A DNA stretch of 64,000 bases. It comes from JAWPMT01 sp965227935. Its GTDB lineage: Bacteria; Bacteroidota; Bacteroidia; Cytophagales; Cyclobacteriaceae. The notes beneath the pieces are model-generated. The model saw only the letters and a list, made by a program, of their open reading frames with translations, was not told where the DNA came from and did no database searches. The DNA is taken from positions 1,612,001 through 1,676,000 of the forward strand of contig CBDDGS010000055.1 in the NCBI GenBank assembly GCA_965227935.1, read 5' to 3'. Below are positions 13,328 through 23,018 of the stretch, piece by piece (within the stretch, counting starts at the first letter, position 1; the number at the start of each line of letters is the position of its first letter). The position numbers were made by a program, and so were the translations under genes.

Positions 13328-15877
13328 ATGACTGCCAATTCTCTCCACGCTCCTTCGGTCAAAATAGAAGATGATCGCACAGGATTAGATGTCGAAACCC
13401 TCAAAAGAGCTTTCGTCGACAATCTCTTCTACATTCAAGGCAAGCAGCCGCTGAATGCCACACAGAATGACCTTTATCTGGCCCTGGCGTACACGGTACG
13501 CGATCGCATGATCCATCGTTGGCTCAATGCCAGCAAGACGTATGTGGAGCACGACTCCAAGGCGGTCGGCTATCTATCAGCTGAGTTTCTGATGGGCCCC
13601 CACCTGGGCAATAACCTGCTCAATCTTGGTCTCTACGACAAGGTCGAACGAGCAATGAGAGAACTCGGACTGGACCTGGACCGCCTACTTGGGCAAGAGG
13701 AAGAGCCGGGGCTCGGCAATGGCGGCCTGGGAAGGCTGGCGGCGTGCTTCCTGGATTCGATGGCTACCCTCAATATTCCAGCGGTGGGTTATGGCATCCG
13801 CTATGAATTCGGGATTTTCGACCAGGAGATCAAGGATGGCTGGCAGGTGGAGATCACCGACCGATGGCTAAAGTATGGCAACCCCTGGGAAATCGCACGG
13901 ATCGAAGCCGGCGTGGAGGTCGGGTTTGGTGGCTACACGGAGGCTTCTTTTGACAGCCAGGCTAAGTATCAGGTACGGTGGGTGCCCGAAGAAGTCGTCC
14001 TGGCCGTGCCATACGACACACCAGTACTGGGCTACAAAACAGACAATGCCATCATTCTCCGCCTTTGGAAGTCAGAGGCTTCGGAGTCTTTCGACTTTCA
14101 GAAGTTCAATCAAGGCAATTACTCCGGCGCTGTGGATGACAAGGTGAAGTCTGAAAATATCACCAAGGTTCTCTATCCTAACGACAACCAGGAGGCCGGG
14201 CAGGTGCTGCGATTGAAGCAACAGTACTTCTTCGTTTCAGCTACGCTTCAGGATGTCATTCGATTTCATCTCAATATTCGCAAGCATCCCCTTGACAACT
14301 TCCATGAGAAAATGACGCTGCAGTTGAATGATACGCATCCGGCGATCGGCGTGGCGGAGATGATGCGGCTGCTGCTGGATATCCATCATATGGGTTGGGA
14401 CGAAGCCTGGCACGTGACGAGGAATACCTTCGCGTACACCAACCATACCTTGCTGCCGGAGGCATTGGAAAAGTGGTCGATGCCGATGTTCGACAAGCTG
14501 CTACCCCGACATTTGGAGATCATCCTGGAGATCAACTATCATTTTCTCGAGGAGGTAAGGGAGCGCTTCCCGGACGATCCCCAGCGGGTGGGCCGGATGT
14601 CGATCATAGAGGAGACCGGAGAACGCTACATTCGCATGGCGCACCTGGCTGCTGTCGGCAGCTACTCGATCAACGGCGTGGCGGCATTGCATTCGTCGCT
14701 TTTGAAGAGCCACGTGATGAGGGATTTCTACGAGCTATGGCCTGAGAAATTCAACAACAAAACGAATGGAGTCACTCCCCGCCGCTGGGTGGCGCTCAAC
14801 AACCGCAAGCTGGCTTCACTGATCTCTGAAAATGTGGAGGGCGACTGGCTGAGGGACATGTCCAAACTCCGACAACTTGAAAGTCGTGCTGAAGATCCCA
14901 ACTTTCAATTGGCATGGCGCGCGGCAAAGCTCGAAGTGAAAGAGTACCTGGCGCAGCACATCAAGCACATTCTGGACATCGATATCGACACTCGCGCCAT
15001 GTTTGATGTGCAGGTCAAGCGGATTCATGAGTACAAGCGTCAGCACCTCAACGTGCTGCACATCATTACCATGTACAATCGGATCAAGCGTGATCCTACG
15101 ATCGACGTGGTCCCCCGGGTTTTCATTTTCGGAGGTAAGGCAGCTCCCGGCTACCACATGGCGAAGATGATGATCAAGCTTATCAACGCCGTCGGGGACA
15201 TCGTCAACAATGACCCAGACATAGGAGATCGCATGAAAGTGGTATTCCTGCCAGATTATAATGTCACCAATAGTCAGCATGTCTATCCGGCGGCAGACCT
15301 TTCTGAGCAAATCTCGACGGCTGGCAAGGAGGCATCTGGCACGGGTAATATGAAATTCATGATGAATGGCGCCCTCACCATCGGCACACTCGATGGTGCC
15401 AATGTTGAGATGCGAGAGGAAGTCGGTGAGGACAACTTCTTCACTTTTGGGCTTACCGTCGAGGAGGTGGAGCAGCTGTGGCAGGATGGGCACCACCCCT
15501 GGACCTACTATGAAAATATCCCCGAGCTTAAGCAATGCATTGACATGCTCTACCACGGGTACTTCAGTCCCTACGATCACGATCTTTTCAAGGGCCTGGT
15601 AGATGCTTTGAGAAATGATGGACCGTACCTCGTGCTTGCCGACTATGCTTCCTACATCAAATGTCAGGACCGTGTATCGGAGCTGTTCAGGGACGAATTC
15701 GAGTGGACGAGAAAGTCCATTTTGAATGCGGCAAGGTCTGGTAAGTTCTCCAGTGACCGGACCATTCAGCAATATGCCGAGGAGATCTGGCAGACGGCAC
15801 CGGTGAAAGCTGAATTGCCCGAGTACAACCCGCACGGGCAGTCGGAGTTGGACTTTTCACTCGAAGGGATGCTCTGA
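13328..15877 (+). CDS. glgP: glycogen/starch (alpha-glucan) phosphorylase
   Basis: The 849-residue protein is a full-length family GT35 phosphorylase. It shows YLSAEFLMGPHLGNNLLNLG, EEEPGLGNGGLGRLAACFLD, LNDTHPAIGVAEMMRLLLDI, TNGVTPRRW, VKRIHEYKRQHLN, and the pyridoxal-phosphate site EASGTGNMKFMMNGALTIGT with Lys at about residue 676. It releases glucose-1-phosphate from stored glucan in the cytoplasm. It stands alone, with no other glg genes in the window. A hairpin with arms GTGGGT/ACCCAC lies in its leader. Length and motifs match the long, non-MalP-truncated type. Confidence 0.98.
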   Translation: MTANSLHAPSVKIEDDRTGLDVETLKRAFVDNLFYIQGKQPLNATQNDLYLALAYTVRDRMIHRWLNASKTYVEHDSKAVGYLSAEFLMGPHLGNNLLNLGLYDKVERAMRELGLDLDRLLGQEEEPGLGNGGLGRLAACFLDSMATLNIPAVGYGIRYEFGIFDQEIKDGWQVEITDRWLKYGNPWEIARIEAGVEVGFGGYTEASFDSQAKYQVRWVPEEVVLAVPYDTPVLGYKTDNAIILRLWKSEASESFDFQKFNQGNYSGAVDDKVKSENITKVLYPNDNQEAGQVLRLKQQYFFVSATLQDVIRFHLNIRKHPLDNFHEKMTLQLNDTHPAIGVAEMMRLLLDIHHMGWDEAWHVTRNTFAYTNHTLLPEALEKWSMPMFDKLLPRHLEIILEINYHFLEEVRERFPDDPQRVGRMSIIEETGERYIRMAHLAAVGSYSINGVAALHSSLLKSHVMRDFYELWPEKFNNKTNGVTPRRWVALNNRKLASLISENVEGDWLRDMSKLRQLESRAEDPNFQLAWRAAKLEVKEYLAQHIKHILDIDIDTRAMFDVQVKRIHEYKRQHLNVLHIITMYNRIKRDPTIDVVPRVFIFGGKAAPGYHMAKMMIKLINAVGDIVNNDPDIGDRMKVVFLPDYNVTNSQHVYPAADLSEQISTAGKEASGTGNMKFMMNGALTIGTLDGANVEMREEVGEDNFFTFGLTVEEVEQLWQDGHHPWTYYENIPELKQCIDMLYHGYFSPYDHDLFKGLVDALRNDGPYLVLADYASYIKCQDRVSELFRDEFEWTRKSILNAARSGKFSSDRTIQQYAEEIWQTAPVKAELPEYNPHGQSELDFSLEGML

Positions 15878-15928
15878 TTAGCAGATTGAGAGCTGTCGAT
15901 CGAGAGGGCTCATTGCGCTTTTTTTCCA

Positions 15929-15936
15929 TAGCTTTG
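15929..15936 (+). promoter_or_regulatory. candidate Bacteroidota -7 element TAGCTTTG
   Basis: Matches the TAnnTTTG consensus of the Bacteroidota primary sigma factor, 27 bases before the next ATG. No clear -33 box is seen. Confidence 0.3.
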
Positions 15937-15963
15937 ATGCTGTAATAACTAAAATCCGCACCA

Positions 15964-16605
15964 ATGATCAAGAAATCGCTACTGGCCCTGGCCCTATTGA
16001 TCTGCTTCTATGCAGCATCTGCCCAGGAGATTCGCATCAATCAATACAATGCCTATGTCTTCGACGACAGGTTTGATACCCGATTTAGCAGTACGAGCTA
16101 TTTAGAAGGCAAAATCTACGGAGGCTACCAATGGGGCGTCGGGATTGAAGTCATGCCTTATGATGACACCAGTGTTGAGGTTTCTTACTATCGTCAGGAC
16201 ACAGATATCGACGTACGCTACTGGGACGATGGTGATGTACGTAGAAGACTGGAAGGAGCTATCAACTACATCATGGTTGGGGGCAATCGCTATATGTCTA
16301 CTGGCGGACCTTTTGAAGGATATGGAGGAGTGATGGTAGGCGCTGTCATCTATGATAACAAGAATCCTGAGGCCGGGGAGCCCAACAGCACCACAAAATT
16401 TGGCTGGGGCTTCAAGCTGGGAGCCAATATCTGGGCGAGTGATCGTGTCGGATTGAAGATGCAGGCACATCTCCTTTCTGCGGTACAGTCCGTAGGTGGC
16501 GGTTTCTACTTTGGTACTGGAGGTGCCGGTGCCGGCGTCAGCACGTATTCTACCCTCTTCCAGTTTGGACTGGGCGGTGGTGTTACTATTCGTATAGGTA
16601 ATTAA
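15964..16605 (+). CDS. secreted outer-membrane beta-barrel protein
   Basis: The 213-residue protein has a signal peptide (KKSLLALALLICFYAASAQ) and a mature part rich in Gly and aromatic residues in alternating strands: GKIYGGYQWGVGIEVMPYDD, TSVEVSYYRQDTDIDVRYWD, KFGWGFKLGANIWASDRVGL, and a C-terminus LFQFGLGGGVTIRIG. It resembles small OprF/OmpA-like barrels without a peptidoglycan domain. It ends one base from the stop of the convergent gene. Function unknown. Confidence 0.75.
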   Translation: MIKKSLLALALLICFYAASAQEIRINQYNAYVFDDRFDTRFSSTSYLEGKIYGGYQWGVGIEVMPYDDTSVEVSYYRQDTDIDVRYWDDGDVRRRLEGAINYIMVGGNRYMSTGGPFEGYGGVMVGAVIYDNKNPEAGEPNSTTKFGWGFKLGANIWASDRVGLKMQAHLLSAVQSVGGGFYFGTGGAGAGVSTYSTLFQFGLGGGVTIRIGN

Positions 16606-16606
16606 G

Positions 16607-17203
16607 TCAAAACGACTTACCGATAGCCAGATTAAAACTGAACGTATCGAAGGCATTGATCCGAGTGTTGTATGTCAAACCCGGGGCAATGTCAAAGTCG
16701 TTGGGTAGATGAAACGTGTAGGCCCCGATAAATGAGACCATATTGAAGCTCTCATGGGGCTCAAACTCCCGCGCGAAAGCCGTTCCAAGCGAGAGATTGT
16801 GGGTGAATTCATAAAAGGCCGCAAATCCAACAGTCACGGGGTACTCTCTTTCCAATTCGGTGAAATCGCCGTGAGTCACACGGTACCGCATCAGCTCGAC
16901 ATCTACCAGGAGGCCTAAGATCACTTTGGGTGTGAGCCTGTATTCCAGGTCTACGCCCCAGGTGGGGATGATCGCCCGGGATTTGGGATCGTCGATGGCC
17001 GGCACGTGAGAGTTGATCATGGCGATAGCGACGCGCCATTTGTTTTCTTTATGTGCTTCCTCCGCATGTTCTTCGTGCTGAGCCATCAGGGACAAGGGTG
17101 CCAGCGCCAGCAAGAGCACTATCGATCGAAGCAGGGAATAGCTTTTTGAAGCCAGGAGTTTCCTGGATGGTGATATTTCAGATGGAGCAGTTGTGCTTAT
17201 CAT
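16607..17203 (-). CDS. putative outer-membrane beta-barrel protein
   Basis: The 198-residue protein has a long signal region (SLLRSIVLLLALAPLSLMAQ) followed by a His/Glu-rich stretch (HEEHAEEAHKENK) that might bind metal. The mature part has barrel-like strands: WRVAIAMINSHV, TWGVDLEYRLTPKVILGLLV, VGFAAFYEFTHNLSLGTAFA and a last strand FDTFSFNLAIGKSF ending in Phe, as required for BAM-dependent folding. The start could be further downstream, nearer the signal peptide. Function unknown. Confidence 0.75.
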   Translation of the reverse strand: MISTTAPSEISPSRKLLASKSYSLLRSIVLLLALAPLSLMAQHEEHAEEAHKENKWRVAIAMINSHVPAIDDPKSRAIIPTWGVDLEYRLTPKVILGLLVDVELMRYRVTHGDFTELEREYPVTVGFAAFYEFTHNLSLGTAFAREFEPHESFNMVSFIGAYTFHLPNDFDIAPGLTYNTRINAFDTFSFNLAIGKSF

Positions 17204-17302
17204 AGATCAACCTTGATTTGGGCTTCGCCAAATATCGCAAATCCTGATAGGTGTCAAATGAATCTGGGAGAATTCGTCCATCTTTACGGGCTGAAAAAAC
17301 CA

Positions 17303-18034
17303 ATGAAGATGAAGAATATCAATCACGCGTCTCGTCGTGTTCTATTCATATTAGCTGTGACTTTGACTCTCTCCGGGTGTGTGGGCACAAAGCTCGAAAG
17401 CTCCTGGCATGACAAAGAACTTACACCCAAATCGTACGAAAACATAGGCATCATCCTTTTGGCGCCAAAGGTCTCCAGTAAGGCCTTAGTCGAAACTGAA
17501 TTGGCCGCAGAACTTCGTATGCGTGGCATGAAGGCAATCGGTACCTTCGATATATTTCCATTCGCCAGCAATAAAGAATATATGGATAAGGTAAGAGCCG
17601 AGGATCCCGAAAACTTCCAAGCACGTGTGCGTGAGCGTGTTCAGAAGTTTGATCTCGATGCCATCCTCTTAATAAGTCTGATTCGCGAGGAGCAAGACAA
17701 GGTCTACCACCGCAAGGGCGTGGACGTCGCTGTGTCCTACACCATTCCTCCCGGCGCCAATTACTACAACTACGGCTATGACTATGCGCTGGCCAACCAC
17801 TATACCTACGATCAGTTTTATCATCACATGGCGAGCACTGTGCACTCTGGCGGCTACTACACGACCAAATCCACGTACTTTCTTGAGTCTGATCTCTTCG
17901 ATGTGGAGACTGGAAGATTGGTTTGGACCGCAATGACGAAGACAAAGGATCCGCAGTCGATCAGCAAAGAGGCGAAGTACTTTGGCAAAATGATGGCTGA
18001 TGAATTGGCCTCGAAAAAGGTCCTCGTCCCTTAG
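17303..18034 (+). CDS. lipoprotein of unknown function (DUF4136-like region)
   Basis: With ATG 17303 the product has 243 residues and a good lipoprotein signal: RRVLFILAVTLTLSGC with the Cys followed by VGTKLESSWHD. Upstream in-frame starts would add an unsuitable leader. The body (YENIGIILLAPKVSSKALVE, ELAAELRMRGMKAIGTFDIF, DAILLISLIREEQDKVY, ESDLFDVETGRLVWTAMTKT) resembles DUF4136/GNA1162-like periplasmic lipoproteins with a ferredoxin-like core. A Tyr/Asn/His-rich loop (NYYNYGYDYALANHYTY) is unusual. The next gene appears to be a relative, so these may work together at the envelope. Confidence 0.8.
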   Translation: MKMKNINHASRRVLFILAVTLTLSGCVGTKLESSWHDKELTPKSYENIGIILLAPKVSSKALVETELAAELRMRGMKAIGTFDIFPFASNKEYMDKVRAEDPENFQARVRERVQKFDLDAILLISLIREEQDKVYHRKGVDVAVSYTIPPGANYYNYGYDYALANHYTYDQFYHHMASTVHSGGYYTTKSTYFLESDLFDVETGRLVWTAMTKTKDPQSISKEAKYFGKMMADELASKKVLVP

Positions 18035-18133
18035 TGTTGACTTGAGGGCGCTGAGATCAAGCCATGATTACGAAGTAACAATTACCTTAGAGGCGTAGTT
18101 GATCCTTCACGAAAAAGAAGAAACCCTATCACA

Positions 18134-18685
18134 ATGAAAAAGCTAGCTACCACCATTCTTTGTACCGCTTTAGTGACGTTCACCTTGTCGGGGCAGTACC
18201 TGGTTTCGTACGATCACATGGGAGATGTCGATGTCACGCAATACAAGACATTCCAAATCGAAAAGGTGGATGTAGAGTCCTTTCCAGAATTTAAGCCCAG
18301 AGAAGAAGGACTGAATGAGTTGCTGGCAGCTATTAGCGGCGAAATGGAGAGTCGGGGGTACCAGCAAGTGGAGAGCGGTGGAGATCTTTACCTCAATCTT
18401 GGTATTGACATTACCGAGGAGGTTCAAACTCGTGAAACCGATATCCGGGATGCACCGAGGTACATGGGCCAGCGAAATTACCACTGGGAATCCGAAGAAG
18501 TCGTCGTTAGGGAATATACGGCGGGAACTGTCACGCTCGATTTGGTAGATACCAAAAAGAATGAGCTGATCTGGCAATCAGTGGCTGTCGGGACTTTGAC
18601 GCCGAACCCCAAGAAGGCGAAAAAGCGGATCCAGAAGGCGGCGAAGAAGTTGTTTCAGAAATACCCTGTCCAGGCGCCAAAGTAA
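18134..18685 (+). CDS. DUF4136-domain periplasmic protein
   Basis: The 183-residue protein starts with a signal peptide (KKLATTILCTALVTFTLSGQ) and shows the DUF4136 layout: VSYDHMGDVDVTQYKTFQIE, then EMESRGYQQVESGGDLYLNL and the closing VTLDLVDTKKNELIWQSVAV with KKAKKRIQKAAKKLFQKYPV at the end. The family is widespread in Bacteroidota and Proteobacteria and has no known activity. There is no lipobox Cys (ends SGQ), so it is soluble periplasmic. It follows the lipoprotein gene by about 100 bases on the same strand. Confidence 0.88.
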   Translation: MKKLATTILCTALVTFTLSGQYLVSYDHMGDVDVTQYKTFQIEKVDVESFPEFKPREEGLNELLAAISGEMESRGYQQVESGGDLYLNLGIDITEEVQTRETDIRDAPRYMGQRNYHWESEEVVVREYTAGTVTLDLVDTKKNELIWQSVAVGTLTPNPKKAKKRIQKAAKKLFQKYPVQAPK

Positions 18686-18751
18686 ATGGGAGAGAGGGCT
18701 GGTAAACAGGCCTGTATATTACTTCCCCGAACAAGTTTCTAAAAAGCGAGT

Positions 18752-19033
18752 ATGAGTGCCAAGTCCCACTTTCTGATGATAGCAGGCCCCTCTGCTGAAA
18801 TGGCTGAAGTCAGCAAGGTCATCGAAATGGCTCAGGAGACTGAGATTGCCAATTTCACCAGTTTCAAGAAGCTCAGCGAGGAGTGCTTTCTTCTGGTCTA
18901 TCCCAGGAAGCAGGAACCGCGACTCGAACGCATCAGGCTGCTGACAAAGGAGTTTCCGTCACTGATCTTTAATTATTATCAGGCTGAGGAGACACTCCTC
19001 ATCCAGGATACGGCAGTTCATGCCGAACGTTGA
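18752..19033 (+). CDS. small cytoplasmic protein of unknown function
   Basis: The 93-residue protein is soluble with alternating elements: KSHFLMIAGPSAEMAEVSKV, IEMAQETEIANFTSFKKLSE, ECFLLVYPRKQEPRLERIRL and SLIFNYYQAEETLLIQD. This could be a small alpha/beta sandwich. It overlaps or nearly abuts the next gene, so the two form an operon. No family recognised. Confidence 0.65.
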   Translation: MSAKSHFLMIAGPSAEMAEVSKVIEMAQETEIANFTSFKKLSEECFLLVYPRKQEPRLERIRLLTKEFPSLIFNYYQAEETLLIQDTAVHAER

Positions 19034-19050
19034 CACAAAATAGCCCTGCC

Positions 19051-19647
19051 ATGAGATTCGAGACCAACCTACCGATGCAAGACACCTTCCATGAACTCAA
19101 CAAGATCATGGACAAGGTGGACTACCAGGGCAATCGCTATGTCTTCGAATCCCAGATCTTAAATGGTACCTTGCTACAGGGCAATCTCCAGGCGGGCCTT
19201 GAGTTCCGGTTATCAGAAGTTCAGATTTTTGAGAAGGTAAGTTTTATTCGCCGAAAGACCGAGACGCTTCGCTGGTACATGGACATCACCGTCCGTCCCG
19301 CTGAGAATGGTGAGGATACGGTTACCAATGTGACTTTCCACAACCGCAAAGAAGAGGAGGAGGCTGAGATACTCCCCTGCGAATTGAATTCCTGCAATTT
19401 TCAGATATCACCATCGGTGCTGCAGCCTTACTACCTCGGTAAGTACGATGATCTTCAAGAGGTGATGGAGAGTAGTGAGTCCGTTCGGTTGACTTTGCCA
19501 GCGATACCCGGCACTGCCGATGTCATACATCGCTGTCTGGATCACAAAATCGAAAGTGTCCTTCATTCTCGCGTCCTCCACAACCGCATGGAGGGACTAT
19601 TTCTTTCGCACCTCGTCCTCTGCTGGGACCAGTTATTTGAGTCGTAG
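19051..19647 (+). CDS. AraC-ligand-like orphan protein of unknown function
   Basis: I choose the ATG at 19051 (198 residues); a TTG at 19030 that overlaps the previous stop (TTGA) is an alternative and would couple translation. The protein is soluble, strand-rich in the first half (RYVFESQILNGTLLQGNLQA, LEFRLSEVQIFEKVSFIRRK) and helical at the end. It has a vague likeness to the sensor half of AraC regulators (ITVRPAENGE.TVTNVTFHN) but there is no DNA-binding domain after it. Function is unknown. Confidence 0.6.
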   Translation: MRFETNLPMQDTFHELNKIMDKVDYQGNRYVFESQILNGTLLQGNLQAGLEFRLSEVQIFEKVSFIRRKTETLRWYMDITVRPAENGEDTVTNVTFHNRKEEEEAEILPCELNSCNFQISPSVLQPYYLGKYDDLQEVMESSESVRLTLPAIPGTADVIHRCLDHKIESVLHSRVLHNRMEGLFLSHLVLCWDQLFES

Positions 19648-19776
19648 TAGCCGGAACAGGCTCTCTTAAGCAACCCTTCAAAAATTTTCCTGTCTTTGAG
19701 TAGTGAAATGTAACCTTGGGCTAGTCGCTGAGTAGTACTAGCAACCCCAAGGGTCAAAAACTCAAAAACTGGTCTA

Positions 19777-22128
19777 ATGCTCTCTCACTACTTCAAGAGT
19801 GCCTTTAGGAATTTTCTAAGGCACCGCGTCTCCTTCATCATCAATATTGTGGGCCTCACCACCGGTCTGGCTTGTGCACTCTTCATCTTCCTGTGGGTGG
19901 CAGATGAATTGGCCGTGGACAAATTCCATGCGAAAGATGATCGCCTCTTTCGGGTGAAGGAATACCAGACTTATTCCGACTATGTCGGTACGACTAATTC
20001 TACTCCCGGCATTCTCGCAGAGAACCTCAAACTCGATTACCCCGAGATCGAATATGCGGCGGTAACCACATGGGTATCCGACGACCAGTTTTCCTACGAG
20101 GACAAGTTCTTCAAGGAAGAGGGTTGGCACGTTGGGGAGGACTTCTTCAACATCTTCTCATTTCCCCTGCTTATTGGCAACCCGGATGATGTTCTAAAGG
20201 ACAAAACAGCGGTCTGCATATCACGCGATATGGCGGAGCGATTCTTTGGCAGTCCTGAAGAAGCCTTTGGCAAGACCCTGCGGTATGTTCAGGACAGGCC
20301 TTTGCAAGTAACTGGCGTCTTCGAGAATATCCCCCCGAATTCCACTTATGTCTTCGACTTCGTGATCAACTTCGAAGACTACAAGGAGCGCAACTCATGG
20401 GTGAATGAGTGGGGGAACAATGGCCCCAGCACATTTGTAGTGCTTGCGGAGGGAGCGGATCCTGCTGAGGTGACTACCAAAATCGCTGGTTACATCGCCG
20501 AGCGAAACGAGGACAGTAATGTGGAGCTGTTCTTAAAGAAATTTTCCGATAGTTACCTCTACGGTAGTTATTCCAATGGTGTGCCGGATGGTGGAAGGAT
20601 CGAGTATGTGAGACTGTTCTCTGCCATCGCCATCTTCATTCTGATCATCGCCTGCATCAACTTTATGAATTTGTCGACTGCCCGGGCGTCCAAGAGGGCC
20701 CATGAAGTGGGTGTTAGAAAGGCTGTCGGTGCAGGAAGAAACTCGCTGATCGGGCAATACCTCGGTGAGTCCCTGATGATCGCCTTTATTTCACTGATCC
20801 TTGCGGGGGTCATCGTTTGGCTTGGACTGGGCACTTTCAATGAGATCACGGACAAGTCTATCGCCATGGCAATGTCACCGACTATGATTGTTGGTGTGCT
20901 GCTGACGACTATGCTCACTGGCTTGCTTGCCGGTAGCTACCCGGCGTTGTACCTCAGTTCATTCAGACCGGTCGTCGTGTTGAAGGGTGATATCAAAACC
21001 TCCACCGGCGAGCTTTGGGCCCGGCGGGGATTGGTCGTCTTTCAGTTTTGGCTCACCATCGTTTTGATGGTTGGTGTCTCAGTGGTTTATAAGCAGGTGC
21101 AATACGTGTTCTCGAAGAACCTGGGCTATGATCAGGAGAATGTCGTGATGTTCGTACAGGAAGGCAAAGTGGACGATTCGCGCAACACATTCCTGGATGA
21201 GTTGGAGCGATTGCCGGGGGTCATCAGCGCGGGTGCCATCGGGCATTCCATGATGGGACGCAATAGCAATACTAGTGGACTGGATTGGCCTGGAAAGTCA
21301 CCGGAGGAGCGTATATTATTTGAAAACATGCGGGTCTCTTATGATCTCTTCGAAACAATGGGTTTTGAGATGGTCGAAGGGCGCTCCTTTAGCAAGGACT
21401 TTGGTGCGGACAGTAGCAAGATCATTTTCAATGAAGCCGCCCTGGCGATCATGGGGCTGGAAGACCCTATCGGGCAGAATATCCGACTGTGGGACGAGTA
21501 CAATTACGAAATCATTGGCATTGTAAAGGACTTCCACTTTCAGTCACTGCACAACGACGTGAAACCGGCCTTTTTCATCCTCAGCAAGTACACCTGGAAT
21601 ATCGCCGCAAGACTGCCTGCTGGTGATCAAAGAGCGTATCTGCAAGAGATCGAGGAGCTGTATCGAGAATTTAATCCTGGATTCGTCTTCGAGCCCGAAT
21701 TCCTCAACCAGGAGTATCAGCAGCTCTATGCAGCCGAACAGCGGGTAGGGAGTCTATCCTCCTATTTCGCGGGATTTGCGATCCTCATATCGTGCCTGGG
21801 ATTATTCGGTTTGGCAGCGTTTACGGCAGAGCGGCGGCTGAAGGAGATTGGTATCAGAAAAGTGCTGGGTGCCACGGTGGGCAATATTGTCGTGATGCTA
21901 AGCACTGACTTCACGAAGCTCGTGCTCGTTGCTACGATTTTTGCACTGCCAGTCGCGTACTATCTGTTGGGCAAGTGGTTGGAGGATTTCGAATATCGCA
22001 TATCCCTTGATTGGTCGATTTTCGCAGGAGCGGCCCTCGCGGCTATGCTGATCGCATGGATTACCGTTGGAAGCCAGGCCTTCAGAGCTGCCAGCACCAA
22101 TCCTGCGAGATGTTTGAAGGATGAGTAG
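19777..22128 (+). CDS. ABC transporter permease (FtsX/MacB type, two FtsX domains)
   Basis: The 783-residue protein is the Bacteroidota form of MacB-like permease: first helix with FKSAFRNFLRHRVSFIINIV, a periplasmic MacB_PCD domain, an FtsX domain (FILIIACINFMNLSTARASK, RAHEVGVRKAVGAGRNSLIG), a second periplasmic domain, and a second FtsX domain (FAGFAILISCLGLFGLAAFT, RRLKEIGIRKVLGATVGNIV). Such proteins work with a separate ATPase in mechanotransmission rather than classic transport, exporting lipoproteins, peptides or toxins. No ATPase gene is adjacent; the LolD-like ATPase at 55800 is a possible but distant partner. Confidence 0.93.
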   Translation: MLSHYFKSAFRNFLRHRVSFIINIVGLTTGLACALFIFLWVADELAVDKFHAKDDRLFRVKEYQTYSDYVGTTNSTPGILAENLKLDYPEIEYAAVTTWVSDDQFSYEDKFFKEEGWHVGEDFFNIFSFPLLIGNPDDVLKDKTAVCISRDMAERFFGSPEEAFGKTLRYVQDRPLQVTGVFENIPPNSTYVFDFVINFEDYKERNSWVNEWGNNGPSTFVVLAEGADPAEVTTKIAGYIAERNEDSNVELFLKKFSDSYLYGSYSNGVPDGGRIEYVRLFSAIAIFILIIACINFMNLSTARASKRAHEVGVRKAVGAGRNSLIGQYLGESLMIAFISLILAGVIVWLGLGTFNEITDKSIAMAMSPTMIVGVLLTTMLTGLLAGSYPALYLSSFRPVVVLKGDIKTSTGELWARRGLVVFQFWLTIVLMVGVSVVYKQVQYVFSKNLGYDQENVVMFVQEGKVDDSRNTFLDELERLPGVISAGAIGHSMMGRNSNTSGLDWPGKSPEERILFENMRVSYDLFETMGFEMVEGRSFSKDFGADSSKIIFNEAALAIMGLEDPIGQNIRLWDEYNYEIIGIVKDFHFQSLHNDVKPAFFILSKYTWNIAARLPAGDQRAYLQEIEELYREFNPGFVFEPEFLNQEYQQLYAAEQRVGSLSSYFAGFAILISCLGLFGLAAFTAERRLKEIGIRKVLGATVGNIVVMLSTDFTKLVLVATIFALPVAYYLLGKWLEDFEYRISLDWSIFAGAALAAMLIAWITVGSQAFRAASTNPARCLKDE

Positions 22129-22139
22129 GGCCTGTTCAG

Positions 22140-22976
22140 TTAGTCTTTTATAGCTAAGTATATACCGTCGTCTTTGATGACGACCATCCTCTTCTTGTAC
22201 AGCATACCTACCGAGCGCTTGAATTGTTTCTTGCTCATCTCGAGGGTGTGCTGTATTTCTTGCGGGTCGCTCTTGTCATGGAGAGGTAGAAAACCATCAG
22301 CATCCTGGAGTTCTTCGAGGATTTTTTGAGCACCGTCATCCAGGTAATCCATCCCTGTTTTACGAAGCGTTACGTCGATTTTGCTGTCAGACCGGATCGC
22401 TTTGATGTAGCCACCCACCCGTTCCCCAAAAAGGATGTCCTGAAAGATATCGTTGTGATACAACAGGCCTTTGTATAGGTCATCGATGATCACATTGTAG
22501 CCGAGGTCATGCCGCTCACCGATGAGCAATGTGACGGCTTGTCCCTCGCTAAGCTCTGAGAGGTCCCGGCGGACCACCCTGTCAAGCTTGGCAGTACCGA
22601 CCAATCGTCCCGTTTTTTCGTCGAGATAGAGATAGACGATGTAGCGCTGACCGGCCACCATCTTGCTCTTTTGCTCCTTAAATGGCACTAGGAGATCCTT
22701 CTCCAGGCCCCAATCCATAAAGGCACCCATCGGACCCACATCCTTCACCCTCAATGCGGCATATTGATGCAATTCTATGTAGGGCGGGGTGGTGACGGCC
22801 ACAGGTCGATCCTCTGAGTCCCTGTAAACGAAAGCCCTGACCTCATCACCAATTTTTGCCTTTTCGGGCACGTATCTGTTGGGGAGTAAGACTTCATCTC
22901 CAGCGTCGTCTGAAAGGAAAGCACCTACGGAGGTGAGTCGCTGCAAACGCAGATTGTTGAACACGCCTAATTGCAT
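22140..22976 (-). CDS. S1-like RNA-binding protein (CvfB family)
   Basis: The 278-residue protein has the CvfB arrangement: S1-like domains beginning LQRLTSVGAFLSDDAGDEVL, VKDVGPMGAFMDWGLEKDLL and LGYNVIIDDLYKGLLYHNDI, then a C-terminal winged-helix (DPQEIQHTLEMSKKQFKRSV, GMLYKKRMVVIKDDGIYL). CvfB proteins bind RNA and modulate expression; in Staphylococcus they affect virulence. It converges on the FtsX permease with an 11-base gap and is read toward it from its own promoter near 22980-23015. Confidence 0.93.
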   Translation of the reverse strand: MQLGVFNNLRLQRLTSVGAFLSDDAGDEVLLPNRYVPEKAKIGDEVRAFVYRDSEDRPVAVTTPPYIELHQYAALRVKDVGPMGAFMDWGLEKDLLVPFKEQKSKMVAGQRYIVYLYLDEKTGRLVGTAKLDRVVRRDLSELSEGQAVTLLIGERHDLGYNVIIDDLYKGLLYHNDIFQDILFGERVGGYIKAIRSDSKIDVTLRKTGMDYLDDGAQKILEELQDADGFLPLHDKSDPQEIQHTLEMSKKQFKRSVGMLYKKRMVVIKDDGIYLAIKD

Positions 22977-23018
22977 GCCCGCAAAATTACCGTAATCAGA
23001 CCTATAACAGACCGGATG

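Noticed and set aside
14816..15835. Long 339-codon open frame antisense to the glycogen phosphorylase
   Set aside because: It lies fully within glgP and its content mirrors the codon bias of the sense strand; no family resemblance.
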